A stretch of 64,000 bases of DNA from Lysinibacillus sp. GTDB lineage: Bacteria > Bacillota > Bacilli > Bacillales_A > Planococcaceae. Under the pieces are notes generated by a model. That model searched no databases, was not told where the DNA came from, and worked only from the letters and a program-made list of their open reading frames with translations. Every line of letters starts with the position of its first letter. Position 1 is the first letter of the stretch. Below are positions 1 to 7,335 of the stretch, piece after piece. The position numbers were made by a program, and so were the translations under genes. Location of the stretch: positions 1-64,000 of the forward strand of contig JAPSKP010000008.1 of assembly GCA_031181585.1 (NCBI GenBank), written 5' to 3'.

Positions 1-252
1 AATCCAAGGATACTTTTCTTTGAAATCATATAAGGAGCCTATATGATCATCATCATAGTGAGTAATAATTATATTCTTTAAATTCTTCATTTCATATCCA
101 TTTTTTAAAATTTCATTTTCGATTAAAGTTAAAAAATTTGTATACCCTGTATCGACCAAGGTCAGTTCATTATTCAATATAATTAAGCTGGGATAAATGT
201 AATTTTTTTGTCCGTTAAATTCAAATTCAATTGGTAGTTCTAATATTTTCAT
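1..252 (-). CDS. MBL-fold metallo-hydrolase, N-terminal part
   Basis: The reading frame starts at an ATG on the minus strand preceded by a good GGAGGG site and runs off the left edge, so only about 84 residues are seen. The visible part has the beta-strand start of the metallo-beta-lactamase fold, then a VDTG turn and the metal-binding loop THYDDDHIG (an HxxxDH-type variant of HxHxDH), which would bind two zinc ions. Members of this superfamily hydrolyse thioesters, phosphodiesters, lactones or beta-lactams; the substrate cannot be told from this part. It lies 61 bases upstream of, and on the same strand as, a very small membrane protein gene. Family assignment is firm; function is open. Confidence 0.85.
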   Translation of the reverse strand, partial: MKILELPIEFEFNGQKNYIYPSLIILNNELTLVDTGYTNFLTLIENEILKNGYEMKNLKNIIITHYDDDHIGSLYDFKEKYPWI

Positions 253-313
253 TTTTATCCCTCCATATTATTCTAAGAATATATTTGTTAAAACGACTCC
301 CCAATAAAGAAAA

Positions 314-436
314 CTAAAAGTAAAAAACAAACACAAATACCGTTAAGGATTTTGGTAATTTATCATAAAAGTATATTAGTGCTAATCCAATTAGTATGTG
401 AATGAAAGCAAAAAGAACAAGACCTATGCTCAACAC
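314..436 (-). CDS. Small hydrophobic membrane peptide (40 aa)
   Basis: A 41-codon frame begins with GTG, six bases after a clean GGAGG, and encodes two hydrophobic stretches (LVLFAFIHILIGLALIYF and LTVFVFVFYF) joined by a short polar YDKLPKS turn. That pattern suggests a two-helix membrane hairpin. It precedes the MBL-fold gene on the same strand and could share its transcript. I do not recognise the family. The ribosome binding site and the hydrophobic pattern support a real gene; the short length keeps confidence moderate. Confidence 0.45.
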   Translation of the reverse strand: MLSIGLVLFAFIHILIGLALIYFYDKLPKSLTVFVFVFYF

Positions 437-516
437 CTCTTACCTCCATAGTACCATTTTCCATAATGGAAAATAATCCATTCTTCCACTACTCTGCACC
501 TTTAGTTCACTTAGCC

Positions 517-563
517 TTGCTCCAGAAAATGGCCCTTTAATGGAATAACAGTCAGCTGCTTTT
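517..563. repeat. Dispersed repeat, copy 1 (partial)
   Basis: The stretch TGGCCCTTTAATGGAATAAC followed by a GTCAGCT-type tail is one half of a repeat found again near 7.2, 9.6 and 10.9 kb. It sits in the spacer before the flavin oxidoreductase gene. It lacks the hairpin half (ACAATTCTT...AAGAATTG). Confidence 0.5.
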
Positions 564-659
564 TTCATTCTGATGCAAAAAATAGCAGATAATAGCAAAG
601 CAGGATCTTTGACTTTTAAATCCGATAAATTTACTCTTGTTTTAGAAGGAGTGAATAAT

Positions 660-1754
660 ATGACAACTTACTTAACACCATTTACTTTTAATAACGGCGT
701 CTCAATCCGTAATCGTGTCGTGATGGCGCCAATGACAACTTATTCAGCAAATGCGGATGATACAGTATCAGATGCGGAAATTACATATTACCGTGAGCGC
801 TCATATGGTGTCGGTGCGGTCATTACAGCATGTGCTTACGTGATTCCTAGTGGAAAAGGCTTCCCAGGTCAAATCTCGGCGCATAGCGATGAATACATTC
901 CGAGCTTAAAACGTATTGCTGATGCGATTCACGATGGCGGCGCAAAAGCAATTTTACAAATTTATCATGGTGGACGCCAAGCAGTACGTGACCTTGTGCC
1001 AAATGGCGATGTCGTCAGCGCAAGTGAAACCGTTGCAGCTGATGGCGGTGTGGCTCGTGCATTAACGGTAGAAGAAATTGAGGAAATCGTCGCAGCATTT
1101 GGTGAAACGACACGTCGCGCAATTGAAGCAGGATTTGACGGTGTGGAAATTCACGGTGCCAATACGTATTTATTACAGCAGTTCTTCTCAGGCTTTACAA
1201 ATAAACGTACAGACCGTTACGGTGGCTCTGTTGAAAAACGCATGACATTCTTATTGGAAATTATCGAACGTGTAAACCGTGCAAAAACACAATATGCGGA
1301 TGATCAATTTATCGTTGGTTATCGTTTCAGCCCAGAAGAGCCTGAAGAAGACGGTATCACTCTTGATGAAACGGTTCAACTTGTAGATCGTTTAGCAGGT
1401 GAAAAGCTCGATTACTTACACATTTCATTAGGCGATTTCCGTGCAGAAGCGCGTCGTTATAGCGGTGAAAAAGAAAACCGTATTACAATTTTAAAACGCG
1501 TGATTGATGGTCGTGTACCGCTTGTCGGCGTTGGTTCAATCTATTCACCAGAAGATGCGAAAGAAGCGATGGAAACGGGTGCTGATCTACTTGCACTTGG
1601 CCGTGAGCTATTAATTGAACCACACTGGGTAGAAAAAGTAGCAGCTGGTGAACCAGTTATTACTGAAATGGATATGAGTCGTGAAAATAACATTCCAGAG
1701 CCGCTCATGAACATGATGAAACGTAATGTCGGCTGGGTGCCAGGGGTAAAATAA
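660..1754 (+). CDS. NADH-dependent flavin oxidoreductase (Old Yellow Enzyme family)
   Basis: A 364-residue TIM-barrel flavoenzyme of the Old Yellow Enzyme type, closest in layout to Bacillus YqiG/NamA-like ene reductases, which use FMN and NAD(P)H to reduce activated double bonds. Visible features are MAPMTTYS at 22-29, QIYHGGR at 100-106, the EIHGANTYLLQQF active-site strand at 163-175 with the His and Asn that hold the substrate, RTDRYGGS at 183-190, and the C-terminal phosphate-binding segments GVGSI and ALGRE. An upstream in-frame ATG exists at 573, but the ATG at 660 follows GAAGGAG at a proper distance and gives the normal family N-terminus. It stands alone with a terminator 160 bases downstream. 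The physiological substrate is unknown. Confidence 0.9.
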   Translation: MTTYLTPFTFNNGVSIRNRVVMAPMTTYSANADDTVSDAEITYYRERSYGVGAVITACAYVIPSGKGFPGQISAHSDEYIPSLKRIADAIHDGGAKAILQIYHGGRQAVRDLVPNGDVVSASETVAADGGVARALTVEEIEEIVAAFGETTRRAIEAGFDGVEIHGANTYLLQQFFSGFTNKRTDRYGGSVEKRMTFLLEIIERVNRAKTQYADDQFIVGYRFSPEEPEEDGITLDETVQLVDRLAGEKLDYLHISLGDFRAEARRYSGEKENRITILKRVIDGRVPLVGVGSIYSPEDAKEAMETGADLLALGRELLIEPHWVEKVAAGEPVITEMDMSRENNIPEPLMNMMKRNVGWVPGVK

Positions 1755-1773
1755 TTGCAAAAAAGGAACCGCT

Positions 1774-1915
1774 ATGACGAACTGACCTAAATAAATGGGA
1801 CAACATACAGAACAAACTATATACGATTATCCGTTTCGTAGTTCTTTTGACTATGGTTGGATCAGGCATTTTACTGTTTGTCGCTGGCGGCTTCCCAACT
1901 GAACAAGGAAAATGA
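1774..1915 (+). pseudogene. Frameshifted small single-TM protein
   Basis: Just after the flavin oxidoreductase there is AAGGA and an ATG at 1774 that stops after three codons. In the next frame, from 1778, the sequence reads as a soluble lead (RTDLNKWDNIQNKLYT), a strong transmembrane helix (FVVLLTMVGSGILLFVAGG) and a short polar tail, ending directly before an intrinsic terminator. A one-base shift just after the ATG would join the two parts into a 46-residue protein. It is therefore either a decayed gene or a sequence error. Family not recognised. Confidence 0.35.
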
Positions 1916-1962
1916 AACAGGTAGAACAAGTAGTATTATTGATACCGTTCTACCTGTTTTTT
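1916..1962 (+). terminator. Intrinsic terminator
   Basis: The arms AACAGGTAGAAC and GTTCTACCTGTT form a perfect 12-bp stem, followed by a T-run. It ends the transcript of the flavin oxidoreductase and the small frameshifted ORF. Confidence 0.8.
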
Positions 1963-2041
1963 TGTTTTTCTTATCCATGAGATTCCATAGAAGCTGCCAA
2001 TCAGCGTTTGGTAAGTTAATCAATAATCTGGCCTGATTGTT

Positions 2042-2100
2042 AAAAAAGACACAATTCTTCCTCAAGGCTTACGCCCGATTGTGGATATTATAGTAATTTT
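2042..2100. repeat. Dispersed repeat, copy 2
   Basis: AAAAAAGACACAATTCTT, a short spacer, then ACGCCCGATTGTGGAT match the hairpin half of the repeat seen at 7.2 and 9.6 kb. Its right end continues, at sequence level, through the 3' end of the neighbouring cupin gene into a block that is repeated at 4797-4917. Confidence 0.55.
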
Positions 2101-2126
2101 GATGAGCTGATTAGTTAAACCTTAAC

Positions 2127-2465
2127 TTATAAATTGATTCTGTCATCTCTACTATTTGGTTGGGATATTACTAAGAATTCAACATCTTGATCCGAATCAT
2201 TACGCAGTTGATGTTCCATTAAGGGAGGTACTTCTATACCTTCTTGAGGATGTAATGTAATGATTTCACCATCAATTTGGATTGTTGCAACACCCATTAA
2301 AATAAAGAAAAATTGACGTGCTTTATTATGATAATGTATAACTTCTGTTGTATTTACCGGCATACGTTCGTGAATAACACTTAATTCACTATTTTTTACT
2401 AAGTGCCAGCCATCACAGTTGTCCCCCCATAAATAATGTTCCGCTGTTTGCTTACTTATCTTCAT
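2127..2465 (-). CDS. Cupin-domain protein
   Basis: A 112-residue single-domain cupin. The first cupin motif reads HYHNKARQFFFILMG (metal ligands His, His and the Gln position replacing the usual Glu) and the second follows GIEVPPLMEHQLRN with a His ligand. Such small cupins bind a metal and act as isomerases, dioxygenases or ligand sensors; no specific activity can be assigned. A GTG nine bases upstream is in frame, but the ATG at 2465 lies eight bases after AAGGAG and is the better start. The last 20 codons have a degenerate second copy at 4854-4917, which suggests a duplication followed by loss. Confidence 0.8.
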   Translation of the reverse strand: MKISKQTAEHYLWGDNCDGWHLVKNSELSVIHERMPVNTTEVIHYHNKARQFFFILMGVATIQIDGEIITLHPQEGIEVPPLMEHQLRNDSDQDVEFLVISQPNSRDDRINL

Positions 2466-2570
2466 TACACCCACTCCTTACCATATATTATTTCATAGTT
2501 TTCTTTACTTTTTTACACTAATAGCCAATTTACTTATTAGAATGTTATCCATAAAATATCCTTTTCAGGA

Positions 2571-2617
2571 AAAAAGCCCTTTCCTTATTACAGGAAAGCG
2601 CCCGTTTAGTGAGTAAC
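2571..2617. repeat. Dispersed repeat, copy 3 (hairpin form)
   Basis: AAAAAGCCCTTTCCTTATTACAGGAAAGCGCCCGTTTAGTGAGTAAC has the family layout (A-run, short stem TTTCCT/AGGAAA, then GCGCCCG..TAGTG) but a different stem sequence, as if the pairing rather than the bases had been kept. Confidence 0.45.
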
Positions 2618-2730
2618 TAAGTCATTATTTATGATAGGATTCTCCATAAATAATCGAAGTCCGGTGTAATGAACTTATCAACTATTCTTGAAGTGCAATT
2701 TTGCTCAATAATCGCTTTAAGCGTACTTTT

Positions 2731-2988
2731 TTAAATTAATAAACTAACCACTACCTTCGAAAGGTAAGCAGCTCCTTCATCTGCTCCAAAAAACTTTTCA
2801 TAATAATAGACCAATCTCACACCTATCCATCTTAATACTCTTAGTGCAATATTGATAATAAAACCTAATATACCAATTCTCCAAAGCACAAAAGTAATTA
2901 ATAAAAAGAAGAAGCAGCCAATTCCTCCCTCCCCACCGATTACAGCAAAAATAATAAATAGTATAATGCCTCCAATAATATACAACAT
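2731..2988 (-). CDS. Small integral membrane protein (85 aa)
   Basis: The frame is open further upstream, but the ATG at 2988 follows AAGGAGG and starts the hydrophobic part (LYIIGGIILFIIFAVIGG), so the shorter form is preferred. The protein has a first helix, a Gly-rich turn (GGEGGIG), a second helix (CFFFLLITFVLWRIGILGFIINIAL) and a basic, aromatic tail (RVLRWIGVRLVYYYEKFFGADEG). It should sit in the cytoplasmic membrane with two or three helices. Function and family are not recognised; it is followed, 172 bases upstream on the same strand, by the DinB-like gene. Confidence 0.6.
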   Translation of the reverse strand: MLYIIGGIILFIIFAVIGGEGGIGCFFFLLITFVLWRIGILGFIINIALRVLRWIGVRLVYYYEKFFGADEGAAYLSKVVVSLLI

Positions 2989-3160
2989 AGTAGTTCTTTC
3001 CTCCTTATATAGTGTACTAATTTTACTATATAAGGATGAAGATATCATCAGGAAGTTATAATTAACATAAAGATTTGTAAATTCAATAAAATATTTTAAG
3101 ATTACGCTTTTTCCACTATTAAAAGCCCTATCTTGTCTGGAATAAGTTTTCAAGGCTAGC

Positions 3161-3634
3161 CTACTCAAACAACTGGACGTTCGGTTTCCGCTTTAGCACA
3201 TGAATCATCATGGAGTGTAATTGCCCGCGATGGTGGAAAAGGTGAGCCTGTGTATCCAACAGCCATTCGTATCGGGAGTGGGTTACCCCGAAAAACGAAG
3301 TGGTTTCCCGTAACAGCTCCTCTTCCTCCAATAATGCTATGCCTTCTTTTAAATATGAGTAATTCATAATTAGGGCATTGGTGATTGCCATTTTATTAAC
3401 TTCTGGTTCAGCCTCCACATAAAAACGGTCAAGCTCTTCCTCAGAAGCACCCATTCCTATCAGAAAATCTGCTTTGCATAGAACCGATATGTGCGAGAGA
3501 AGCTCACCAATAGACCATTTCCCCTCGGTTGGTTTAATACTGAGGTCTTCTTCGCCCAGAGTTCCTATCAGCTTGATAATCGAGCCAACAGCTAAATCCA
3601 TCTGTTTAATAACACCTTTGCAGTAGATGTTCAC
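3161..3634 (-). CDS. DinB-like (DinB/YfiT superfamily) protein
   Basis: A 157-residue four-helix-bundle protein of the DinB/YfiT superfamily. The pattern is an N-terminal helix ending in a WSIGELLSHIS segment, which supplies the first metal-binding His, and a C-terminal TQAHLFHHRGQLHSMM segment with the remaining His residues. Relatives bind a divalent metal and include thiol transferases and stress-induced proteins of unknown activity. The start is a GTG nine bases after GGAGG. A short open stretch that ends inside the start region (3631-3780) may be the relic of an upstream operon partner. Confidence 0.8.
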   Translation of the reverse strand: MNIYCKGVIKQMDLAVGSIIKLIGTLGEEDLSIKPTEGKWSIGELLSHISVLCKADFLIGMGASEEELDRFYVEAEPEVNKMAITNALIMNYSYLKEGIALLEEEELLRETTSFFGVTHSRYEWLLDTQAHLFHHRGQLHSMMIHVLKRKPNVQLFE

Positions 3635-3780
3635 ACCGCAATTCCTCCTTTTTTTAAAGACTTCTCTAACGGTATTTGCAGGACATCCATTAATTCAACA
3701 ATAATAGACATTAATCCTTCTGAAACTACTCCCTTGATTAATTGCTTAAATGAATTAGTTTTTTTGTTAAACTGAACACA
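3631..3780 (-). pseudogene. C-terminal relic of an unidentified gene
   Basis: Upstream of the DinB-like gene the minus strand carries an open stretch without its own start that reads as a plausible protein C-terminus (GVVSEGLMSIIVELMDVLQ, then IPLEKSLKKGGIAV and stop). Its TGA overlaps the GTG start of the DinB-like gene, the usual sign of translational coupling. The missing 5' part borders on a dispersed repeat copy. Family not recognised. Confidence 0.3.
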
Positions 3781-3802
3781 TTACTTTAAATACATTCCTT
3801 CA

Positions 3803-3872
3803 CAATCTGGTCCTATTGCTGAAAAAGGCACAATTCTTCTTTAAGAATTGCTCCCTTTAGTGGAGGAACATA
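3803..3872. repeat. Dispersed repeat, copy 4 (both halves)
   Basis: AATCTGGTCCTATTGCTG (left half) is followed by AAAAAGGCACAATTCTTCTTTAAGAATTGCTCCCTTTAGTGGA. The ACAATTCTT / AAGAATTG arms give a short stem. Confidence 0.55.
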
Positions 3873-4000
3873 CTGAATTTTCATAACATCAGCAGAAGCA
3901 GAATAAAGAAAAACCTTGTTTATATTCATCCAAGATTTCAAACAAATTTTTGTAATACCTTTCTGCTTTCTTCAACATATTTTTATATGATCCATCATCA

Positions 4001-4030
4001 AAAAAACCAGTTCCGTTGGGATACTGGTTT
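4001..4030 (-). terminator. Intrinsic terminator of the nitroreductase gene
   Basis: On the minus strand AAACCAGTA, a 9-base loop and an ACTGGTTT arm are followed by a T-run, 28 bases after the nitroreductase stop codon. Confidence 0.7.
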
Positions 4031-4057
4031 AGAATAGATCATATATAGAGAAATTCA

Positions 4058-4657
4058 TTACTTGTAAAATTTCACGCGATTCTCAAGAGGCTGGAATTCC
4101 TTTTCACCTGGTGCAGCTGTTGGATTACCGAATGGCATTTGCGCAATGAGCTTCCAATTCTCTGGGATATTCCATTCTTTTTTCACTTCATCATCAATTA
4201 GTGGATTATAGTGTTGTAAAGATGCGCCTAATCCTTCTGCCTCCAATGCTGCCCATACAACTAATTGGTGCATCCCTGATGCTTGGTTTGACCAAATTGG
4301 AAAGTTTTCAGCATATAGGGCAAATTGTTCTTGAAGTGATTTAACTATTGCTTCATCCTCAAAAAATAATACTGTTCCATAACCCGCTTTAAAAGAATCC
4401 ATTTTTTGTTGAGTTCCCGAAAAGTCTCCATCTCCAACTGCTTTTCTTAATGCTTCAGTTGTAATGTCCCATAATTTATTATGTGCTTCACCTGATAATA
4501 CAACTAAACGTGCAGTTTGAGAATTGAAAGCTGACGGAGTGTATTTCACAGCAAATTCTACAATTTCTTTAATTCTTTCTTCTGATACTTGTACCTCTTT
4601 ATTAATTCCGTAGTAAGAACGTCTTTCTTTAAGTACAGTGTAGAAATCTTTTGTCAT
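4058..4657 (-). CDS. Nitroreductase family protein (HBN1/YdgI-like)
   Basis: A 199-residue FMN-dependent nitroreductase-fold protein. Typical features are the N-terminal ERRSYYGIN segment, which contacts the FMN phosphate, the KYTPSAFNSQTARLVVL segment (PSAFNSQ is the family signature), the SGMHQLVVWAALEAEGLGASLQHYNPL helix and the PFGNPTAAPGEK C-terminal loop. Such enzymes reduce nitro-aromatics, quinones or unsaturated compounds with NAD(P)H; the natural substrate is usually unknown. The ATG start follows GAGGGAG. The gene stands alone between a terminator and a divergent spacer. Confidence 0.9.
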   Translation of the reverse strand: MTKDFYTVLKERRSYYGINKEVQVSEERIKEIVEFAVKYTPSAFNSQTARLVVLSGEAHNKLWDITTEALRKAVGDGDFSGTQQKMDSFKAGYGTVLFFEDEAIVKSLQEQFALYAENFPIWSNQASGMHQLVVWAALEAEGLGASLQHYNPLIDDEVKKEWNIPENWKLIAQMPFGNPTAAPGEKEFQPLENRVKFYK

Positions 4658-4796
4658 AATGTTACTCCCTCCTCAATTTTTATCATTACTTGTACACTCT
4701 TTAGCGGAATTGCTTCACCCACACACTTCGCTCCTCTAATAGTATTCCTCTTTTTTGCTAAAATAATACGCCGATAGGACATCTTTTTTCCGAAAA

Positions 4797-4917
4797 GCGC
4801 CCGATTATGGAGGATCATAGTAATTTTGATTAACCGATTAGTTAAACCTTAATTTACAAATTAATTCTGTCGCCTCTACTATTTGGTCAGGATATTACTA
4901 ATAATGTAATATCTTGA
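4797..4917. repeat. Second copy of the 2072-2190 block, containing a cupin relic
   Basis: From GCGCCCGATTATGGAGG onward about 120 bases match the block at 2072-2190: the repeat tail, the spacer TTTTGAT..CGATTAGTTAAACCTTAA, and the 3' end of the cupin gene. Read on the minus strand, 4854-4917 gives DITLLVIS, a stop, PNSRGDRINL and stop, against DVEFLVISQPNSRDDRINL in the intact cupin. This is a degenerate partial copy of that gene. Confidence 0.75.
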
Positions 4918-4979
4918 AAAGAAGGAATTAAGAATATGAAAAAAGAATCTTTTAGATGACGTATAAGGGAGGAATAAAT

Positions 4980-5945
4980 TTGGATAATACTCTTTTATCT
5001 ATAGGTGCGATGAAATATGAAGTCAATATATCCGAATTACATTTAATCGGTGGGTTTTCTAATAATGTATTTGAATGTAAGGGTGCTGATAAAAATTTTA
5101 TTTTGAAGTTTTATCCTAGTTCGAAGTACAAAAAAGACTCGATTAAAGCCGAGTTAGACTGGATCAAATTTTTGCTCCAATCAGGAATCAATGTGACTGC
5201 CCCATTAGTTTCTGCTGATGAAAATTATTTAGAGATTATTCAAATGGATAATAAAGAAGAATGTTATGTGTTAGCTTTTGAAAAAGCAAAAGGTAACTTC
5301 ATTAATGTCTCTGATAAGGATAGCTGGAATAAAGACTTTTTTTCTAATTGGGGAAAAACACTTGGAAAAATTCATTACTTATCAAAAAAATATAACCCCT
5401 TAGATAAGGGTATTAAAAAGCAGGAGTGGAATAAAGGCATTTTATTTACTGAGACATTCGAAGATGTTAGTAAAGTTGTAGTAAGAAAATGGGAGTATTT
5501 CATAAAGGAAATTGAGAATTTACCCAAAAACACAAACTGCTACGGGATGATACATAATGACCTGCACCAAAAAAATTTTTATATCTACGATAAAGAAATA
5601 ATCTTATTTGATTTTGGGGATTGTGAATATAATTGGTTTGTATATGAGATTGCTATTGTTTTATACCATGCTGTACAAACGATTGATGAAAATGATTTGC
5701 AAGGAAGAAAGGATTTTGCTCGTCTCTTTATCCACTCATTTTTAAAAGGATATCTTCCAGAAAATAATCTAGATCATTATTGGTTATCTAAATTACCGTT
5801 TTTCTTAAATTACAGGCAGATATTCTCTTACATCTATTTTGTTACATTTCTAACTGAAGAACAAAAAAACAATGAAAAGGTTCAAAGTATTCTTAATGGG
5901 ATGCGGACAAAGATAAAAAACGACATTCCCTATTTAGATTTCTAA
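4980..5945 (+). CDS. Phosphotransferase, APH/choline kinase family
   Basis: A 321-residue kinase of the aminoglycoside phosphotransferase fold. A glycine-rich N-lobe strand (LIGGFSNNVFE) is followed by the ATP-binding lysine in FILKFY (near residue 42), the catalytic loop HNDLHQKN at 192-199, and the metal-binding DFGD at 211-214. The HNDLHQKN loop, with Asp and Asn at the catalytic places, shows it should be active. Relatives phosphorylate antibiotics, homoserine, choline or thiamine; this one is not close enough to any for me to name the substrate. The first ATG at 4956 lacks a site, while the TTG at 4980 lies seven bases after GGGAGG. A seven-codon frame (ATG at 4936) with its own GGA-rich site precedes it. 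Confidence 0.8.
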   Translation: MDNTLLSIGAMKYEVNISELHLIGGFSNNVFECKGADKNFILKFYPSSKYKKDSIKAELDWIKFLLQSGINVTAPLVSADENYLEIIQMDNKEECYVLAFEKAKGNFINVSDKDSWNKDFFSNWGKTLGKIHYLSKKYNPLDKGIKKQEWNKGILFTETFEDVSKVVVRKWEYFIKEIENLPKNTNCYGMIHNDLHQKNFYIYDKEIILFDFGDCEYNWFVYEIAIVLYHAVQTIDENDLQGRKDFARLFIHSFLKGYLPENNLDHYWLSKLPFFLNYRQIFSYIYFVTFLTEEQKNNEKVQSILNGMRTKIKNDIPYLDF

Positions 5946-6209
5946 TACAAAGGTTATTCCTAAAGATAGAATCTTAATTCAGGAAATTGTGCAGCTCTAT
6001 ACTATCAATAAGCGTTTATTGAAATGTATTTAGGTTTCGTCATCTTTGTAGTTAAACACTTTCCTACAATACAGACAGAGGCTTCTCAATTTGTGATGTT
6101 CTTGCTCTTTTGGCTATAGAACACCCTTTTAGAAAGCTGTAATCTACAGTAGCACCGTTTCCCCACTTTGGATTATATGAAGACTGGAAATTACTAAGTG
6201 GTTTGATTT

Positions 6210-7061
6210 TTATAGCTTATTTTTTCTTTTATCAATTAGCAATAAAACTGACAACACTACCACACTCAATACCACTATGAACAGAAAAGACAAGTATAGC
6301 GTCATAAATCCCCCAAATGTCTCATCAAACTCTAAAAGAGCGACATCTGGGTTATACATGCCTCCCATGGAAATATATCTAGCTACTTCAAGATAAACAA
6401 TATGAAAGATAATACTCATCCATAGTGTTCCAGTATACTTTCTATATAGCTGTAAAGCAATTCCAAAAGTGAAGAGTAATATAAAATAATCTATCGTTAC
6501 TGCAAATGGTTCACTAAAGAATATTGACGCCATGGCCATCACCATAATCGGCACACAGATGAAAATTAACGGTTGCAAAAACAAAGAGATGATAAAGCGA
6601 TATTTCTTATGCAACTCTTCAAATATTAGACCACGGATAAAAACTTCTTCTGGAAATGCCTCATACATAAATGCCGTCACAGAATTGATTAAAATAGCCA
6701 TCATAACATTTGTTGTCAAGTTCAAGCTGACATTTTCTATGCCGCCAAATAAATAAGCTGTTAAAATGCCTGATACAAGTAAAACAAAAGGCAACGCAAT
6801 TCCGACCATCAACTTAGGCTTTGAATTCACACCCTTTAAACCAATATTTTTGAACATGTCCGGATCTTTTCTTTTAAGCACAACAAGTACAACAAGCGTT
6901 AACCCAGTAAAAATCACTCCTTGTAAAAGCATGGCTAATTGTCTACCCATACCTTGAGTTTCAATCAAATACCGCCCCACATTACCCGATACAAAGAGAA
7001 ATAGTGATACACACAAAAAGTACAAAAGCAACCAGCTAATCCTGAATTTCGAAGAACTCAT
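6210..7061 (-). CDS. CPBP family intramembrane glutamic endopeptidase
   Basis: A 283-residue membrane protein with about seven or eight hydrophobic helices. The CPBP/Abi (CAAX-protease-like) motif EExxxR is present as E138-E139-VFI-R143 within FPEEVFIRGLIF, and a second conserved motif ends in H220 (WMSIIFH). In this family the glutamate and histidine activate water for cleavage inside the membrane. Bacterial members are linked to bacteriocin self-immunity or to processing of membrane peptides, but no target is visible nearby. The ATG start follows AAGGGGG. The gene is monocistronic. Confidence 0.85.
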   Translation of the reverse strand: MSSSKFRISWLLLYFLCVSLFLFVSGNVGRYLIETQGMGRQLAMLLQGVIFTGLTLVVLVVLKRKDPDMFKNIGLKGVNSKPKLMVGIALPFVLLVSGILTAYLFGGIENVSLNLTTNVMMAILINSVTAFMYEAFPEEVFIRGLIFEELHKKYRFIISLFLQPLIFICVPIMVMAMASIFFSEPFAVTIDYFILLFTFGIALQLYRKYTGTLWMSIIFHIVYLEVARYISMGGMYNPDVALLEFDETFGGFMTLYLSFLFIVVLSVVVLSVLLLIDKRKNKL

Positions 7062-7194
7062 TGAATGCCCCCTTTTTTATTAATGTGTTGATGTTATAAA
7101 TTACGTATCAAGCAAGTGTATAGTTTCAATTTTCTTGATTTTAGTAATAAGAACAACCTACTATCGACATCCAATATCGGAACGATTCACTAAA

Positions 7195-7280
7195 CCTTAT
7201 TCATTAAATGGCTCTTTAATGGAAAAAGACGCATTCTTTATTAAAGAATTGCGCCCGATTGTGGAATAACGATCAGCTTC
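7195..7280. repeat. Dispersed repeat, copy 5 (most complete)
   Basis: AATGGCTCTTTAATGGAAAAAGAC, the stem GCATTCTTTA/TTAAAGAATTGC (7231-7252), and GCCCGATTGTGGAATAACGATCAGCTTC follow one another. This copy links the left half and the hairpin half and can serve as a family reference. Confidence 0.65.
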
Positions 7281-7335
7281 TATTAGTTGGCTTGTTTAAT
7301 ACTCGATAATGCAAAACAATATTATTTATTTTGTC

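Larger units (their letters stand above)
3635..4057. other. Spacer with relic, repeat and terminator
   Basis: This 423-base spacer holds the gene relic above, a dispersed repeat copy at 3803-3872 and the nitroreductase terminator at 4001-4030. I see nothing else in it. Confidence 0.5.

Noticed and set aside
1705-2065. Two minus-strand frames of 74 and 64 codons after the flavin oxidoreductase
   Set aside because: They run through the perfect terminator at 1916-1962, overlap each other and lack ribosome binding sites.
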